A stretch of 64,000 nucleotides of DNA from Paraburkholderia kururiensis JCM 10599 = LMG 19447 (GTDB lineage Bacteria > Pseudomonadota > Gammaproteobacteria > Burkholderiales > Burkholderiaceae), in contig NZ_RJZE01000002.1 of NCBI RefSeq assembly GCF_003986935.1, positions 62,001 to 126,000 of the forward strand. The letters are read 5' to 3'. A program made the translations under genes and the position numbers. The notes below the pieces were generated by a model, which was given only the letters and a program-made list of their open reading frames with translations, was not told the origin of the DNA and did not search any database. This document shows, piece by piece, positions 19,736 through 29,527 of the stretch; positions within the stretch are counted from its first letter, which is position 1, and the number at the start of each line of letters is the position of its first letter.

Positions 19736-20231
19736 ATGGATGAGCTCGGAGACGGCGTCGCGCGTGCGGGCAAGGCTGCCTCGGTCTCGTGAAGGACTCG
19801 CCGCAGTTGCCCGAGCGGCAGTGCAAGATGCCGGCCGATGATGCCCTGCGGCGTTTTGCCCGCGCGACGCGAATGAAAAATTCGACCTGCGATTATACCC
19901 GCCGAGGCTTCGGTGGACCGGGCGTGCCACGCGGCTCGCGCGCAAACGAGGCCAGGTGTGCAGCGCTTGCTGCCTTCCAGGCGCGGCATCCGGGCATGCC
20001 GCATGTCCCTGGCAGGACGTTTGGCGTCCCGCCGGAACTAGCATGTCCGCTCGGTTCGTGTATCCGTCCACTGCTGCCCGTTTGCTTTATGATGTGCCCG
20101 CGCCGGCGCCCGTTGCCGACGCGGTGCGCGCCGCACGATACGCCACAGCCTTCGCGCCGCGCGCGTTGCATGATCCGCGGCATACGCCCCGGCTACCGGC
20201 CGGCCGCGCGTTGCCGCAGTTGGAGAAATCG
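19736..20231. promoter_or_regulatory. Divergent gap between gltX and the patatin gene
   Basis: There are 496 nt without a convincing gene. A perfect minus-strand TATAAT lies at 19892-19897, 157 nt before gltX, with a weak -35 (CGGTCC-like, 19915-19920). It is the best candidate gltX promoter. Short open frames here lack codon bias or family resemblance. Confidence 0.4.
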
Positions 20232-21179
20232 TTGAAGCCTTCCTCGCCATCCATGGGCCGCCGCGCGTTTTCGCTCGCTGCGGCCTCGGCCGTGCTCACC
20301 GCCTGCGGCACCGCTGGCACACAGACCCACAACACCCCCAACACGCCGAATGCCGCGGCCACGCCACCCGTCAGCAAGCCAACGCGTCCGCTGCGGGTCG
20401 GGCTCGCGCTCGGCGGCGGCGCTGCGCGCGGCTTTGCGCACATCGGCGTGATCAAGGCGCTCGAAGCACGCAATGTGCAGATCGATCTGGTATGCGGCAC
20501 GAGCGCGGGCTCCGTGGTTGCCGCGCTCTACGCTTCGGGCATGAACGGCATCGCGATCAACAAGCTTGCCTTGACGATGGATCAGGCATCCATCAGCGAC
20601 TGGGCCATGCCGTTTCGCGCGCGCGGCCTGCTGCAGGGCGTCGCGCTGCAGAACTACCTGAACACGACGCTGAACAACCGCCCCATCGAAAAAATGGCGA
20701 AGCCACTCGGCGTTGTCGCCACCGATCTGAGGACCGGCGAGCCGATCCTGTTCCAGCGCGGCAACACGGGCATCGCGGTGCGGGCGTCGTGCAGCGTGCC
20801 GTCGATCTTCGAGCCCGTGAAAATCGGCGGCCACGAGTATGTGGACGGGGGGCTGGTGAGCCCAGTGCCGGCCGCGTTCGCGCACAAGATGGGCGCCGAT
20901 TTCGTGATCGCCGTGGACATCTCCGCCCGCCCGGAAACGGGACTCACGCAAAGTTCGTTCGATGTCCTGATGCAGACGTTCACCATCATGGGCCAAACCA
21001 TCAAGGCCTATGAGCTCGACAAATATGCGGACTTCGTGATCCGGCCGAATCTGTCCGCCATGAGCAGCAGCGACTTCGGTCAGCGCAATGCGGCGATTCT
21101 CGCCGGCGAAGAAGCCGTGGCGCGGATCATGCCTGATCTCGAACGCAAGCTCGCGCAGAGCCGGGCCACGGTCGCGTAA
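20232..21179 (+). CDS. Patatin-like phospholipase, probable lipoprotein (RssA-type)
   Basis: A 315-residue lipid acyl hydrolase. The Ser-Asp dyad and oxyanion loop are all present: GGGAARG at 61-67, GTSAGS with Ser91, and DGG with Asp205. An N-terminal signal ends in the lipobox LTAC (Cys25), so it is likely membrane-anchored in the envelope. I chose the TTG at 20232 because GGAGA lies 6-10 nt upstream; an ATG at 20253 gives a shorter start with a weaker ribosome site. The physiological substrate is unknown. Confidence 0.85.
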   Translation: MKPSSPSMGRRAFSLAAASAVLTACGTAGTQTHNTPNTPNAAATPPVSKPTRPLRVGLALGGGAARGFAHIGVIKALEARNVQIDLVCGTSAGSVVAALYASGMNGIAINKLALTMDQASISDWAMPFRARGLLQGVALQNYLNTTLNNRPIEKMAKPLGVVATDLRTGEPILFQRGNTGIAVRASCSVPSIFEPVKIGGHEYVDGGLVSPVPAAFAHKMGADFVIAVDISARPETGLTQSSFDVLMQTFTIMGQTIKAYELDKYADFVIRPNLSAMSSSDFGQRNAAILAGEEAVARIMPDLERKLAQSRATVA

Positions 21180-21332
21180 GGCGCACTTCGATCAGACGGC
21201 AGGACTGCGGCCGGGCGAGTCTTCCCAAACTGGAATTCGTCCCGCGCCGGCATTTGCCGCACTGCTCGCCCCGACAGCACGAGCGCCACGTGCTCGATGG
21301 TTTACTGGGGGGCGATTGAGCCCCACAAGCAC

Positions 21333-21363
21333 AAAAAGCCCGCTTCAAACGAAGCGAGCTTTC
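21333..21363 (-). terminator. Intrinsic terminator after the NlpC/P60 gene
   Basis: On the minus strand AGCTCGCTTC and GAAGCGGGCT pair around GTTT with one mismatch and are followed by T5. It lies in the convergent gap and may also serve the patatin gene. Confidence 0.75.
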
Positions 21364-21417
21364 TGTCGAATTTCCGAAGACCCAGGGAAAGGAAACGCCC
21401 CAGCGAAGCAACTTCGC

Positions 21418-22092
21418 TCAGTTGCCGCCGATGGTCGCGCTCACGCGCTGCTTCAGGTCCTGCTGCTGCGGATAGGTGGTCTCGACGCGGCGTGCGCCCG
21501 TGAAACGCTTTTCCCAGTAGCCGTCATCCATATCGTCGACGCGGATCGTGCTGCCCGTGGAAGGCGAATGCACGAACTTGTTGTCGCCGATGTAGATGCC
21601 AACGTGCGAGAACGTGCGGCGCATCGTGTTGAAGAAGACGAGGTCGCCCGGCTTCAGCTCCGAGAGGCGTACCTTCTCGCCCACCCGGCTCATTTCTTCG
21701 GCACGGCGCGGCAGCGCAAGTCCCAGCGTGTCCTGGAATACGTAGCGCACGAAGCCGCTGCAATCGAGGCCCGAATCCGGCGTGGTACCACCCCAGCGAT
21801 AGCGCACGCCGATCATGTTCAGCGCGCCCACGACCACGTCGCCGGCCTTGCCCGCCATGCCGGACAGAAAGGACCGGGTACCGCTCGTGCTGTCGCTCGC
21901 TGCGGGAGCCTGGGTGTTGCTGGTGAGGGAGGGAGACTGCGAATTCGTCGAGAATTGCGACGAATTTGAGGCATTCTGACTAAAACTGCTTGCTTCGTCG
22001 GCGAACGCGCCGGAACTTGCTGCCATCAGGACGCCGATGAACATCCCGGCGACGGCGCGTGCGCAAGCCTGGGTCAAATGTCTGTGGTGCAT
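21418..22092 (-). CDS. NlpC/P60 (C40) family peptidoglycan hydrolase
   Basis: A secreted cell-wall endopeptidase of 224 residues. A signal peptide ends near residue 31 (SSGAFA). A Ser/Asn/Gln-rich linker covers about 33-72. The catalytic domain follows, with Cys111 in LDCSGFVRY, His163 in SHVGIYIGD and His175 in VHSPSTG, the standard Cys-His-His set. The family cleaves D-gamma-glutamyl-meso-diaminopimelate bonds. It is driven by a strong promoter at 22145-22173 and is leftward, convergent with the patatin gene. Confidence 0.92.
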   Translation of the reverse strand: MHHRHLTQACARAVAGMFIGVLMAASSGAFADEASSFSQNASNSSQFSTNSQSPSLTSNTQAPAASDSTSGTRSFLSGMAGKAGDVVVGALNMIGVRYRWGGTTPDSGLDCSGFVRYVFQDTLGLALPRRAEEMSRVGEKVRLSELKPGDLVFFNTMRRTFSHVGIYIGDNKFVHSPSTGSTIRVDDMDDGYWEKRFTGARRVETTYPQQQDLKQRVSATIGGN

Positions 22093-22144
22093 CGGTCGGT
22101 AGAATTTGCCCGAAAATCAGGGGGTTAGAAGAAAACTTTGGACG

Positions 22145-22173
22145 ATACTAGCCAGTAAGTATTCGCGTGTCAA
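22145..22173 (-). promoter_or_regulatory. Promoter of the NlpC/P60 gene
   Basis: On the minus strand a perfect TTGACA (22168-22173) is followed by a 17-nt spacer and TAGTAT (22145-22150), 53 nt before the start codon. Confidence 0.75.
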
Positions 22174-22206
22174 AACAAATAGAAAAAAACAATCATCACA
22201 CGCACC

Positions 22207-23853
22207 TCATTGGGGAATATGCCCGCCGAGGGCCGCCTGGAGCAGCTTTCGCGTATAAGGATGGGTCGGCTCGGCGAATATCTTGCCCACCTCGCCGGTC
22301 TCCACAATGGCACCGTTTTGCATCACCACCACCCGGTGCGCCATGGCGCCGATCACCTCGAGGTCGTGGCTGATGAAGACGTAGCCGAGGTTGTACTTGC
22401 GCTGCAATCCGGCCAGCAGCTTGAGCACCTGCTGCTGGATCGACACGTCGAGCGCGCTCGTCGGCTCGTCGAGAATCAGGATGCGCGGCTCCAGCACGAG
22501 CGACCGCGCGATCGCGATGCGCTGCCGCTGCCCTCCCGAAAACTCGTGCGGATAGCGATAAAGCACCGTGCGGTCGAGCCCCACTTCGCGCAGCACCGCG
22601 ACGACCTTGTCGCGCCGCGCCTTCGCATCGAGTTGCGGCCGATGCAGCGCGAGCCCCTCGCCCACAATCCGCTCGATGGTGTGCCGCGGCGAGAGCGAGC
22701 TGAACGGATCCTGGAACACCACCTGCATGTTCGAGCGCAATTGGGTCTGCTCGCGGCCGCGATAGCTCGCAAGCGAGCGTCCCTGGAACTCGATTTCGCC
22801 GTGCGCAGTGCGCTGCAGCCCGAGCAGCGCCATCGCAAGCGTCGATTTACCGGAACCCGATTCCCCGACGATGCCGAGCGTCTCGCCCTGTCGCACCGAC
22901 ACGGTGGCGTCGTCCACCGCGCGAAAGCGCCCCGTGCGAAACCAGCCACGAATGCCCGGCAACGGGGTGGGGAAATCGACGCTTACGCCGCGCGCATCCA
23001 GCAGCACGGGAGAAATCGGCAGCACGGGCACGACGGTGCGCTCAGGCCGGCTGTGAAGCAGCCGCTGCGTGTACGGATGCTGCGGCGACTCGAAGATCGT
23101 CTCGACAGGCCCGCTCTCCACCAGTACGCCACGCTCCATCACGGCCACGCGTTGCGCAAAGCGGCGCACGAGGTTCAGGTCGTGCGTGATGAGCAGCACG
23201 GCCATGCCGCGCTTCTGCGCTTCGTCGCGCTGAAGCTCCAGCAGCAGATCGACGATCTGCGCGCGAATGGTGACGTCGAGCGCCGTGGTGGGCTCGTCGG
23301 CGAGCAGCAACTGCGGCCGGCACGCGAGCGCCATCGCGATCATCGCGCGCTGTCGCTGCCCACCCGAAAGCTGATGCGGATAGCTCGCCACGCGCCGCTC
23401 CGGCTCGGCGATGCCCGTGCGCGCGAGCAGCGCCGCGGCCTGACGGTACGCCTGCGGCTTCGTCAGGCCATCGTGCAGCATGATGGTTTCCGCGATCTGC
23501 TCGCCCACCGTGAAGAGCGGATTCAGGGCCGTCATAGGCTCCTGGAAGATCATCGCGATGTCGTTGCCGCGCAGGGCGCGCATCTCGCGTTCGCTCTTCG
23601 CGAGCAGGTCCTCTCCGTTGAAGCGGATCGCGCCGCTCACCTGAGCGTCCGCGAGCAGACGCAGTACGGAAAGCGCCGTGACGGTCTTGCCCGAACCCGA
23701 TTCGCCCACCAGCGCCACGCGCTCGCCGCGCGCAATGGAGAGCGTCACGTCGTTGACGGCCACCGTATCGCCGAACGCCACCCGCAGCCGCTCGAGCGAG
23801 AGCAGCGGCGTACCGGCCGCGGGCGCGGCCTTTTCGCTGACGGCGGCGCTCAC
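22207..23853 (-). CDS. yejF: Peptide ABC transporter, double ATPase YejF
   Basis: A 548-residue fusion of two ABC ATPase domains that powers the YejABEF importer for oligopeptides (microcin C in E. coli). Each half carries GESGSGKT or GESGSGKS, and the signatures LSGGQRQRAMIAMAL and FSGGQRQRIAIARSL with LADEPTTALD and LDEPTSALD. The start at 23853 overlaps the yejE stop as ATGA. It is the last gene of the leftward yejA-B-E-F operon. Confidence 0.93.
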   Translation of the reverse strand: MSAAVSEKAAPAAGTPLLSLERLRVAFGDTVAVNDVTLSIARGERVALVGESGSGKTVTALSVLRLLADAQVSGAIRFNGEDLLAKSEREMRALRGNDIAMIFQEPMTALNPLFTVGEQIAETIMLHDGLTKPQAYRQAAALLARTGIAEPERRVASYPHQLSGGQRQRAMIAMALACRPQLLLADEPTTALDVTIRAQIVDLLLELQRDEAQKRGMAVLLITHDLNLVRRFAQRVAVMERGVLVESGPVETIFESPQHPYTQRLLHSRPERTVVPVLPISPVLLDARGVSVDFPTPLPGIRGWFRTGRFRAVDDATVSVRQGETLGIVGESGSGKSTLAMALLGLQRTAHGEIEFQGRSLASYRGREQTQLRSNMQVVFQDPFSSLSPRHTIERIVGEGLALHRPQLDAKARRDKVVAVLREVGLDRTVLYRYPHEFSGGQRQRIAIARSLVLEPRILILDEPTSALDVSIQQQVLKLLAGLQRKYNLGYVFISHDLEVIGAMAHRVVVMQNGAIVETGEVGKIFAEPTHPYTRKLLQAALGGHIPQ

Positions 23854-24929
23854 TGGTTGCCTCCCGCGCGCATGGCGTCGGCAATGCGCGTATCGAGCGC
23901 GTTGCGCAGCGCGTCACCCATGAACGTGAGCAGCAGCAGCGTCACGACGAGCACGCCGAACGTCGACATCGAAATCCACCACGCGTCGAGATTGGCTTTG
24001 CCCTGGGCGAGCAGTTCGCCAAGGCTCGGTGTGGGCGCCGGCACGCCCAGGCCGAGAAAGTCGAGGCTCGTGAGCGCGAGAATCGCACCGCTCATACGAA
24101 ACGGCAGGAACGTGATGACCGGCGTGAGGCTGTTGGGTAGCACGTGTCGCCAGATAATCTGCCAGTTGGAGAGCCCCATCGCTCGCGCTGCGCGCACGTA
24201 GTCCTGATTGCGATTGCGCAGAAACTCGGCGCGCACGTAATCGGAGAGGCCGATCCAGCCGAACAGCGAGAGCAGCACGATCAGCAGGATGAAGCCCGGC
24301 TCGAAGATCGAGGAGAAGATGATGAGCAGATACAGTTCGGGCAACGCGCTCCAGATCTCGATCAGGCGCTGGCCGACAATGTCGACCTTGCCGCCGAAGT
24401 AGCCCTGCACCGCACCCGCCAGCATGCCGAGCAACGTGCCGATGGCCGTGAGCACGAGCGCGAACTCCACCGAAACGCGAAAGCCGTAGACGAGCCGCGC
24501 GAACAGGTCGCGACCGCGGTCGTCGGTACCCAGCCAGTTCGCGCTCGAAGGCGGCGCCGGATTCGGGACTTTCGAGAAATAGTTGAGTGTGTCGTAGTAG
24601 TACGGATTGGGCGGGTAGATCGCGAAGTTGCCCGGCTCGTCGAAGCGATGCCGGATGTACGGATCGAGATAGTCGGCGGGCGTCGGGAAGTCGCCGCCGA
24701 ACGCGGTCTCCGGATAGTCCTTGAAGAGCGGGAAATACAACTGCCCCTCGTAGCGCACGACGAGCGGCTTGTCGTTGCACCACAGCGGCGCCGCAAGGCT
24801 CGCCGCGAAGGCGAACACGAAGACGACGAGGCTCCAGTAACCGAGGCGCTGCTGCCTGAAGCGCTGCCAGATGCGCCGCGCCGGCGACGGCGACACGAAT
24901 GCGCGCACCGGCTGCGCGGAGGAGGACAT
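23850..24929 (-). CDS. yejE: Peptide ABC transporter permease YejE
   Basis: A 359-residue inner-membrane permease (BPD_transp_1 family, DppC-like) with N-terminal RQQRLGYWSL, a long periplasmic loop containing NDKPLVVRYEGQLYFP as in E. coli YejE, and the EAA-loop region RAARAMGLSNWQIIWRHVLPN. The ATG at 24929 matches the expected length. A TTG at 24956 directly behind the yejB stop has a better ribosome site (TGGAG) and would add nine residues. Either start leaves the gene tightly coupled to yejB. Confidence 0.9.
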   Translation of the reverse strand: MSSSAQPVRAFVSPSPARRIWQRFRQQRLGYWSLVVFVFAFAASLAAPLWCNDKPLVVRYEGQLYFPLFKDYPETAFGGDFPTPADYLDPYIRHRFDEPGNFAIYPPNPYYYDTLNYFSKVPNPAPPSSANWLGTDDRGRDLFARLVYGFRVSVEFALVLTAIGTLLGMLAGAVQGYFGGKVDIVGQRLIEIWSALPELYLLIIFSSIFEPGFILLIVLLSLFGWIGLSDYVRAEFLRNRNQDYVRAARAMGLSNWQIIWRHVLPNSLTPVITFLPFRMSGAILALTSLDFLGLGVPAPTPSLGELLAQGKANLDAWWISMSTFGVLVVTLLLLTFMGDALRNALDTRIADAMRAGGNQ

Positions 24930-24957
24930 CTCAGGGCCAACGCGGGCTCGGCTCAAC

Positions 24958-25995
24958 TCAGTGCTCCAGATGCTCGAATTGAATGCGGGGGTCGACCAGC
25001 ACGTAGCAGAGGTCGGAGATCAGTTTCGTCACGAGGCCGATCAGCGTGAACAGATAGAGCGTGCCCAGCACGACGGGGTAGTCGCGCCGGATCACGGACT
25101 CGTAGGAGAGCAGGCCGAGCCCGTCGAGCGAAAAGAGCGTCTCGATCAGCAGGCTGCCCGTGAAGAAGGCGCCGATGAACGCGGCCGGAAAGCCCACGAT
25201 GAGCGGCAGCAAGGCATTGCGAAACACGTGCTTCCACAACACCGTGCGCTCGGAGAGGCCCTTCGCGCGTGCGGTCAGCACGTACTGTTTGCGCACTTCG
25301 TCGAGGAACGCATTCTTTGTGAGCATTGTGACGACGGCGAAGCTGCCCACCACCGACGCAACGACGGGCAGCGTGATGTGCCAGAGATAGTCCAGAATCT
25401 TGCCACCGAGCGACAGCGAATCCCAGTTGTCCGAGACGAGATTGCGCAGCGGAAAGAGCTGCAAAAACGAGCCGCCGCCGAACAGCACGAGCAGCAGCAC
25501 GCCCAGTACGAAGCCCGGAATCGCGTAGCCGACGAGTACGAAAAGGCTCGTGACCAGATCGAAGCGCGAGCCGTTGCGCACGGCCTTTGCGATACCGAGC
25601 GGCACCGATATGAGGTAGGTGAGAAAGAAGGTCCACAGGCCGATGCTGATCGACACCGGCAGCTTCGAGACGATCAGCGACCACACGCTTTGATGCCGGA
25701 AATAGCTATCGCCCAGATCGAAGCGCGCGAAGCGGCCCAGCATCATGAAGTAGCGTTCGAGCGGCGGCTTGTCGAAGCCGTACAGCGCCTTGAGTTGAGC
25801 GATCTGCTGGGCGTCCACGCCCGTGTGGGCGCGCATGCCGAACGGCAAGCCCTGCTCCGCGCCTTTGCGCAGATCATGCAGCGCCTGCTCCACCGGCCCA
25901 CCCGGCACGAACTGGATCACGACGAAGGTCAGCGTCAGTACGCCGAGGAGCGTCGGGATCATCAGTAGCAGGCGCTTGAGGATATAGCTCGACAT
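24958..25995 (-). CDS. yejB: Peptide ABC transporter permease YejB
   Basis: A 345-residue DppB-type permease starting [37 protein letters not shown], the classic first transmembrane helix of this family, with the EAA-loop [26 protein letters not shown]. It pairs with YejE to form the membrane channel. The ATG at 25995 is the family start; it lies 78 nt past the yejA stop. Confidence 0.93.
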   Translation of the reverse strand: MSSYILKRLLLMIPTLLGVLTLTFVVIQFVPGGPVEQALHDLRKGAEQGLPFGMRAHTGVDAQQIAQLKALYGFDKPPLERYFMMLGRFARFDLGDSYFRHQSVWSLIVSKLPVSISIGLWTFFLTYLISVPLGIAKAVRNGSRFDLVTSLFVLVGYAIPGFVLGVLLLVLFGGGSFLQLFPLRNLVSDNWDSLSLGGKILDYLWHITLPVVASVVGSFAVVTMLTKNAFLDEVRKQYVLTARAKGLSERTVLWKHVFRNALLPLIVGFPAAFIGAFFTGSLLIETLFSLDGLGLLSYESVIRRDYPVVLGTLYLFTLIGLVTKLISDLCYVLVDPRIQFEHLEH

Positions 25996-26073
25996 AGGCG
26001 GAATCCGGATGTTTGAACGGGACGGCGCGTGTGAGCGGCGCGTGACGGGTCCACTCTCGCGCAAACCGCTGCG

Positions 26074-28056
26074 CTAGTGGCTCGCCGCTGCCGCAGGCGG
26101 TGTCTTGAACCACCACGTCGAGATGATCCAGTCGCTCGCGGAATAGTACAGCGGCAGCGTGCGCGGCCGCGCGAGCGTGTTCTTGAACGCCACGCGATGC
26201 ACCGCGCTATACCACTGCGGCACCACATAATAGCCATGCATCAACACCCGGTCGAGCGCATGCACCGCGTCGACAAGCGCCTCGCGCGTCTGTGCCGCGA
26301 CGATGGCGCGCAACAGCGCATCCACCACCGGCGACTTCAGGCCGATCAGATTGCCCGAGCCCTCCTCGTCCGCCGCCTTGCTGCCGAAGCGGTCCAGTTG
26401 CTCCGTGCCCGGCACCTGGACGTCGGGATAGCGGATCGTCGTCATGTCGAAGTCGAACGCGTCGAGGCGCTTCTGATAGAGCGCGAAGTCCACGGCGCGA
26501 TAGCTGACCTTGATGCCGAGCTTCTGAAGGCTGCGCTGATACTGCGCCATGATGGGCTCCCAGCGCGCCGACCCGCTCGTGTCGTCGAGCACTTCGAATT
26601 CGAAAGGTTTGCCTTGCGCGTCGCGCAACGCCCCGTCCCGATAGGTCCAGCCGGCCTGCGCGAGCAGCGCGCGCGCCTTGAGCAGATTGGCGCGCAGCGA
26701 CCCGGGCGGATCGGTATCGGGCTGCACAGGCGGCGGCCCGAAGACTGCGGGATCGAGCTTCGAGCGCCAGGGATCGAGCAGCGCCAGTTCGCCCGGCGAA
26801 GGCAACCCTTTCGCCTGCAGGTCCGTATTCACGAAGAAGCTGTCGATGCGCCGGTACTGGCTGTAGAACAGCTGCCGGTTCAGCCACTGGAAGTCGAGCG
26901 CGAGATCGAGCGCCTCGCGCACGCGCACGTCCTGAAAGAGCGGGCGGCGCAGGTTCATGATGAAACCCTGCATGCCGGCGCCGTTGTGCTGCTCGAACTC
27001 GCGCTTTTGCAGCTCCCCGCTGTCGAAGCGCTTGCCCACGTCGCGTCGCACCCAGTTGCGTGCGACGTACTCGACGAGCGCGTCGTATTCGCCGGCCTTG
27101 AATGCTTCGAGACGGGCGACGTCGTCGGCGTAGAGCTTGTAGACGATGCGCTCGAAGTTGTACATGCCGGCACGCACCGGCAGATTGGCACCCCAGTAGT
27201 TCGGGTCGCGGCGATAGGTGATCGTGCGTGCGTTCGAGTAGCTCTCGATCAGATACGGACCGCTGCCGATGGGCTTTTCGAACGCGAGCTGGTCGAACGG
27301 AATGCGGGTGCCGTCGGGCCGCAATCCCCATTTGTGCGAGAACACCGGCATGCTGCCTGCCATCAACGGCAGTTCGCGGTTGCGCGCGCGAAACTCGAAG
27401 CGCACGGTGGACGAATCGACCACCACGGCGCGCGTGATGTCGGCATACGACAAAACGACGGGCGGCGCGGCCTGCCGGCTCTTGAGCATGTCGAGCGAGA
27501 ACTTCACGTCTTCGGCCGTAACGGGGTCGCCGTTCGAGAAGTGCGCGCGCGGGTTGATATGGAACGTGACGGACATGCCGTCGGGCGCGACGCGAATGTC
27601 GTCGGCGAGAAGCCCGTACGCCGATGCCACTTCGTCGGAGCTTCCCGTGGTCAGGCTCTCCAGCAGCAGCCCGAGACCAGGCGCCGCGTTGCCGCGCATC
27701 GTGAACGGGTTGAACTTGTCGAAGCTCGTGAGCCGGTCGGGGTTCGCGAGCACGAGCGTGCCGCCTTTCGGCGCCGCCGGGTTCACGTAATCGAAATGGC
27801 TAAACCCGGGCGGGTACTTCGGTTCGCCATACTGTGCAATGGCATAGGCGCCCCAGGCCGGCTGCATCGCGGCGAAGGCGACGAGCACCGTTGCAGCCGA
27901 TAACGCCACTGCGGCACGCCCTGTGTTGCGCCACGTCCGCCAGGCACCACGGGCGACACTACGGGCAGCACTCCGGACATATATAACGACCGCATGACGG
28001 CCTCTTTCGAGCGATGCCCCGCCCCGTCGCGAGCCAGTCGGCGAGCCAGTTGTCAT
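26074..28056 (-). CDS. yejA: Peptide ABC transporter substrate-binding protein YejA
   Basis: The periplasmic solute-binding component (SBP family 5), 660 residues. The mature part begins near AYAIAQYGEPKYPPGFSHFDYVNPAAPKGG and includes NPFTMRGNAAPGLGLLLESL and ANWLVRRDVGKR-like segments typical of YejA. The N-terminus is unusual: from the ATG at 28056 about 50 Arg-rich residues precede the hydrophobic signal helix (VALSAATVLVAFAA). The true start could be further in, but no in-frame ATG or GTG with a ribosome site is obvious there. It is first in the yejABEF operon and divergent from fabI with a 108-nt gap. Confidence 0.88.
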   Translation of the reverse strand: MTTGSPTGSRRGGASLERGRHAVVIYVRSAARSVARGAWRTWRNTGRAAVALSAATVLVAFAAMQPAWGAYAIAQYGEPKYPPGFSHFDYVNPAAPKGGTLVLANPDRLTSFDKFNPFTMRGNAAPGLGLLLESLTTGSSDEVASAYGLLADDIRVAPDGMSVTFHINPRAHFSNGDPVTAEDVKFSLDMLKSRQAAPPVVLSYADITRAVVVDSSTVRFEFRARNRELPLMAGSMPVFSHKWGLRPDGTRIPFDQLAFEKPIGSGPYLIESYSNARTITYRRDPNYWGANLPVRAGMYNFERIVYKLYADDVARLEAFKAGEYDALVEYVARNWVRRDVGKRFDSGELQKREFEQHNGAGMQGFIMNLRRPLFQDVRVREALDLALDFQWLNRQLFYSQYRRIDSFFVNTDLQAKGLPSPGELALLDPWRSKLDPAVFGPPPVQPDTDPPGSLRANLLKARALLAQAGWTYRDGALRDAQGKPFEFEVLDDTSGSARWEPIMAQYQRSLQKLGIKVSYRAVDFALYQKRLDAFDFDMTTIRYPDVQVPGTEQLDRFGSKAADEEGSGNLIGLKSPVVDALLRAIVAAQTREALVDAVHALDRVLMHGYYVVPQWYSAVHRVAFKNTLARPRTLPLYYSASDWIISTWWFKTPPAAAASH

Positions 28057-28164
28057 AAGGGCTTGTTTATCCAGTTGGCGGTTGCAGTGTGAGAGAATTC
28101 TACCCAACCTGCGCGACGCCGCGCACCATAGACAGCGGCGCGCTGCCCCACATTAGGAGAATTC

Positions 28165-28956
28165 ATGGGCTTTCTGGCTGGCAAACGCATCCTGTTGACG
28201 GGTCTTCTGTCGAACCGCTCCATCGCCTACGGCATTGCTCAGGCGTGCCGGCGCGAAGGCGCCGAACTCGCCTTCACGTACGTGGGCGAACGCTTCAAGG
28301 ACCGCATCTCCGAATTCGCCGCGGAATTCGGCAGTGACCTCGTCTTCCCGTGCGACGTGGCCGACGACGCCCAGATCGAAGCGCTGTTCGTCTCGCTCGG
28401 GCAGCACTGGGACAGCCTCGACGGGCTCGTGCACTCCATCGGCTTCGCGCCGCGCGAGGCAATCTCGGGCGACTTCCTCGAAGGTATGACGCGCGAGAAC
28501 TTCCGCATCGCTCACGATATCTCGGCGTACAGCTTCCCCGCCCTCGCCAAGGCCGCGCTGCCGCTGCTTTCGCAGGACGCGTCACTGCTCACGCTGTCGT
28601 ACCTCGGCGCCGAGCGGGCCATCCCGAACTACAACACGATGGGGCTTGCAAAGGCCGCGCTCGAGGCGAGCGTGCGTTATATGGCGGTTTCGCTCGGCGG
28701 CAAGGGCGTGCGGGTGAACGGCATCTCCGCCGGCCCGATCAAGACGCTCGCCGCGAGCGGCATCAAGAGCTTCGGCAAGATTCTCGACTTCGTGGAACAC
28801 AACGCGCCGCTCAAGCGCAACGTGACGATCGAGCAGGTCGGCAACACGGCGGCGTTCCTGCTCTCCGAACTGGCTTCGGGCATCACCGCGGAAATCGTCC
28901 ACGTGGATAGCGGCTTCAATGCCGTGGTCGGTGGCATGGCGCCCACGGAAGAATGA
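28165..28956 (+). CDS. fabI: Enoyl-ACP reductase (NADH) FabI
   Basis: Reduces trans-2-enoyl-ACP in the last step of each fatty-acid elongation cycle; the triclosan and isoniazid-type target. The 263-residue short-chain dehydrogenase has [13 protein letters not shown] in the NADH site and the FabI-type catalytic Y-x6-K in [19 protein letters not shown] precedes the ATG at 28165. It ends before a bidirectional terminator (29074-29103). Confidence 0.96.
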   Translation: MGFLAGKRILLTGLLSNRSIAYGIAQACRREGAELAFTYVGERFKDRISEFAAEFGSDLVFPCDVADDAQIEALFVSLGQHWDSLDGLVHSIGFAPREAISGDFLEGMTRENFRIAHDISAYSFPALAKAALPLLSQDASLLTLSYLGAERAIPNYNTMGLAKAALEASVRYMAVSLGGKGVRVNGISAGPIKTLAASGIKSFGKILDFVEHNAPLKRNVTIEQVGNTAAFLLSELASGITAEIVHVDSGFNAVVGGMAPTEE

Positions 28957-29011
28957 GCGGTGACAACAGGCGCTGATTGTCCCGAGGCTCAGCGACCGGT
29001 TTGATGTCGGC

Positions 29012-29058
29012 GCTTCACATCTGGCTTCACATCCGGCTTCACATCCGGGCTTCACCTC
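29012..29058 (+). repeat. Tandem 12-nt repeats after fabI
   Basis: GCTTCACATCTG, GCTTCACATCCG and GCTTCACATCCGG follow head to tail, then a partial GCTTCACCTC. They lie between the fabI stop and its terminator. The core TTCACATCCG is the same as in the repeats before aceB (12839-12871). Confidence 0.8.
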
Positions 29059-29073
29059 TTCTTCTCGCCTCAT

Positions 29074-29103
29074 AAAAAAACCGCTCTTCCGAGCGGTTTT
29101 TTT
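29074..29103. terminator. Bidirectional terminator between fabI and the convergent gene
   Basis: AAAAAAACCGCTC and GAGCGGTTTTTTT form a perfect stem around a 4-nt loop with an A run before and a T run after, so it can stop transcription from both sides. Confidence 0.92.
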
Positions 29104-29164
29104 ATGCCCTGCACCTACCGGCCTTCCGGGCGCCATTGACCACAAAAGCGCCCAGCCGTCGCCC

Positions 29165-29527
29165 TCAATGGCGCCACCCGTCGTGACCGCCGCCGTGGTC
29201 ATGATCCCAGCCGCCGTGGCGGCCGCGGTCCCACCCGCGGTGATAGCGGTACCACTCGTCGCGATTCCAGTAGCGGCGGCCGTCCCAATAGCGATCGCCG
29301 TGCCAGCCAATCACGATGGCCGGCGCCGGGTACACGGGCGCGGGATAGATGGGCGCCGGCTGATAGACAACTGGCGGAGGCGGCGGCGCATAAACGGGAG
29401 CCGGCGCGACATACACGGGGGCCGGAATGCCGATGTTCACCCCCACGCTCACGCCGGCCATCGCCGCACCGGACACACCGATTGCCAGTCCTCCTGCCAC
29501 CCATGCAACAACACGCGCGAACTTCAT
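29165..29527 (-). CDS. Small exported Pro/Tyr-rich protein (PXPV-type repeats)
   Basis: A 120-residue protein with a signal peptide (MKFARVVAWVAGGLAIGVSGAAMA), then about 45 residues of Pro-Ala-Val-Tyr repeats (APVYVAPAPVYAPPPPPVVY) and a C-terminal Trp/Arg/His/Gly/Asp-rich tail. Such proteins are frequent in Burkholderiaceae and are annotated only by their PXPV repeat. The function is unknown; an envelope or metal-binding role is a guess from the His-rich tail. GGGTG before the ATG is a usable ribosome site. Confidence 0.8.
   Translation of the reverse strand: MKFARVVAWVAGGLAIGVSGAAMAGVSVGVNIGIPAPVYVAPAPVYAPPPPPVVYQPAPIYPAPVYPAPAIVIGWHGDRYWDGRRYWNRDEWYRYHRGWDRGRHGGWDHDHGGGHDGWRH

Noticed and set aside
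19940..20020. Possible SRP (4.5S) RNA on the minus strand (GGAAGGCAGCAAGC)
   Set aside because: It only loosely resembles the conserved GGAAGGAAGCAGCC loop and the flanks do not fold into the domain IV hairpin.
26077..27903. A 608-residue plus-strand open frame inside yejA
   Set aside because: Antisense shadow of a well-supported gene with a matching operon.
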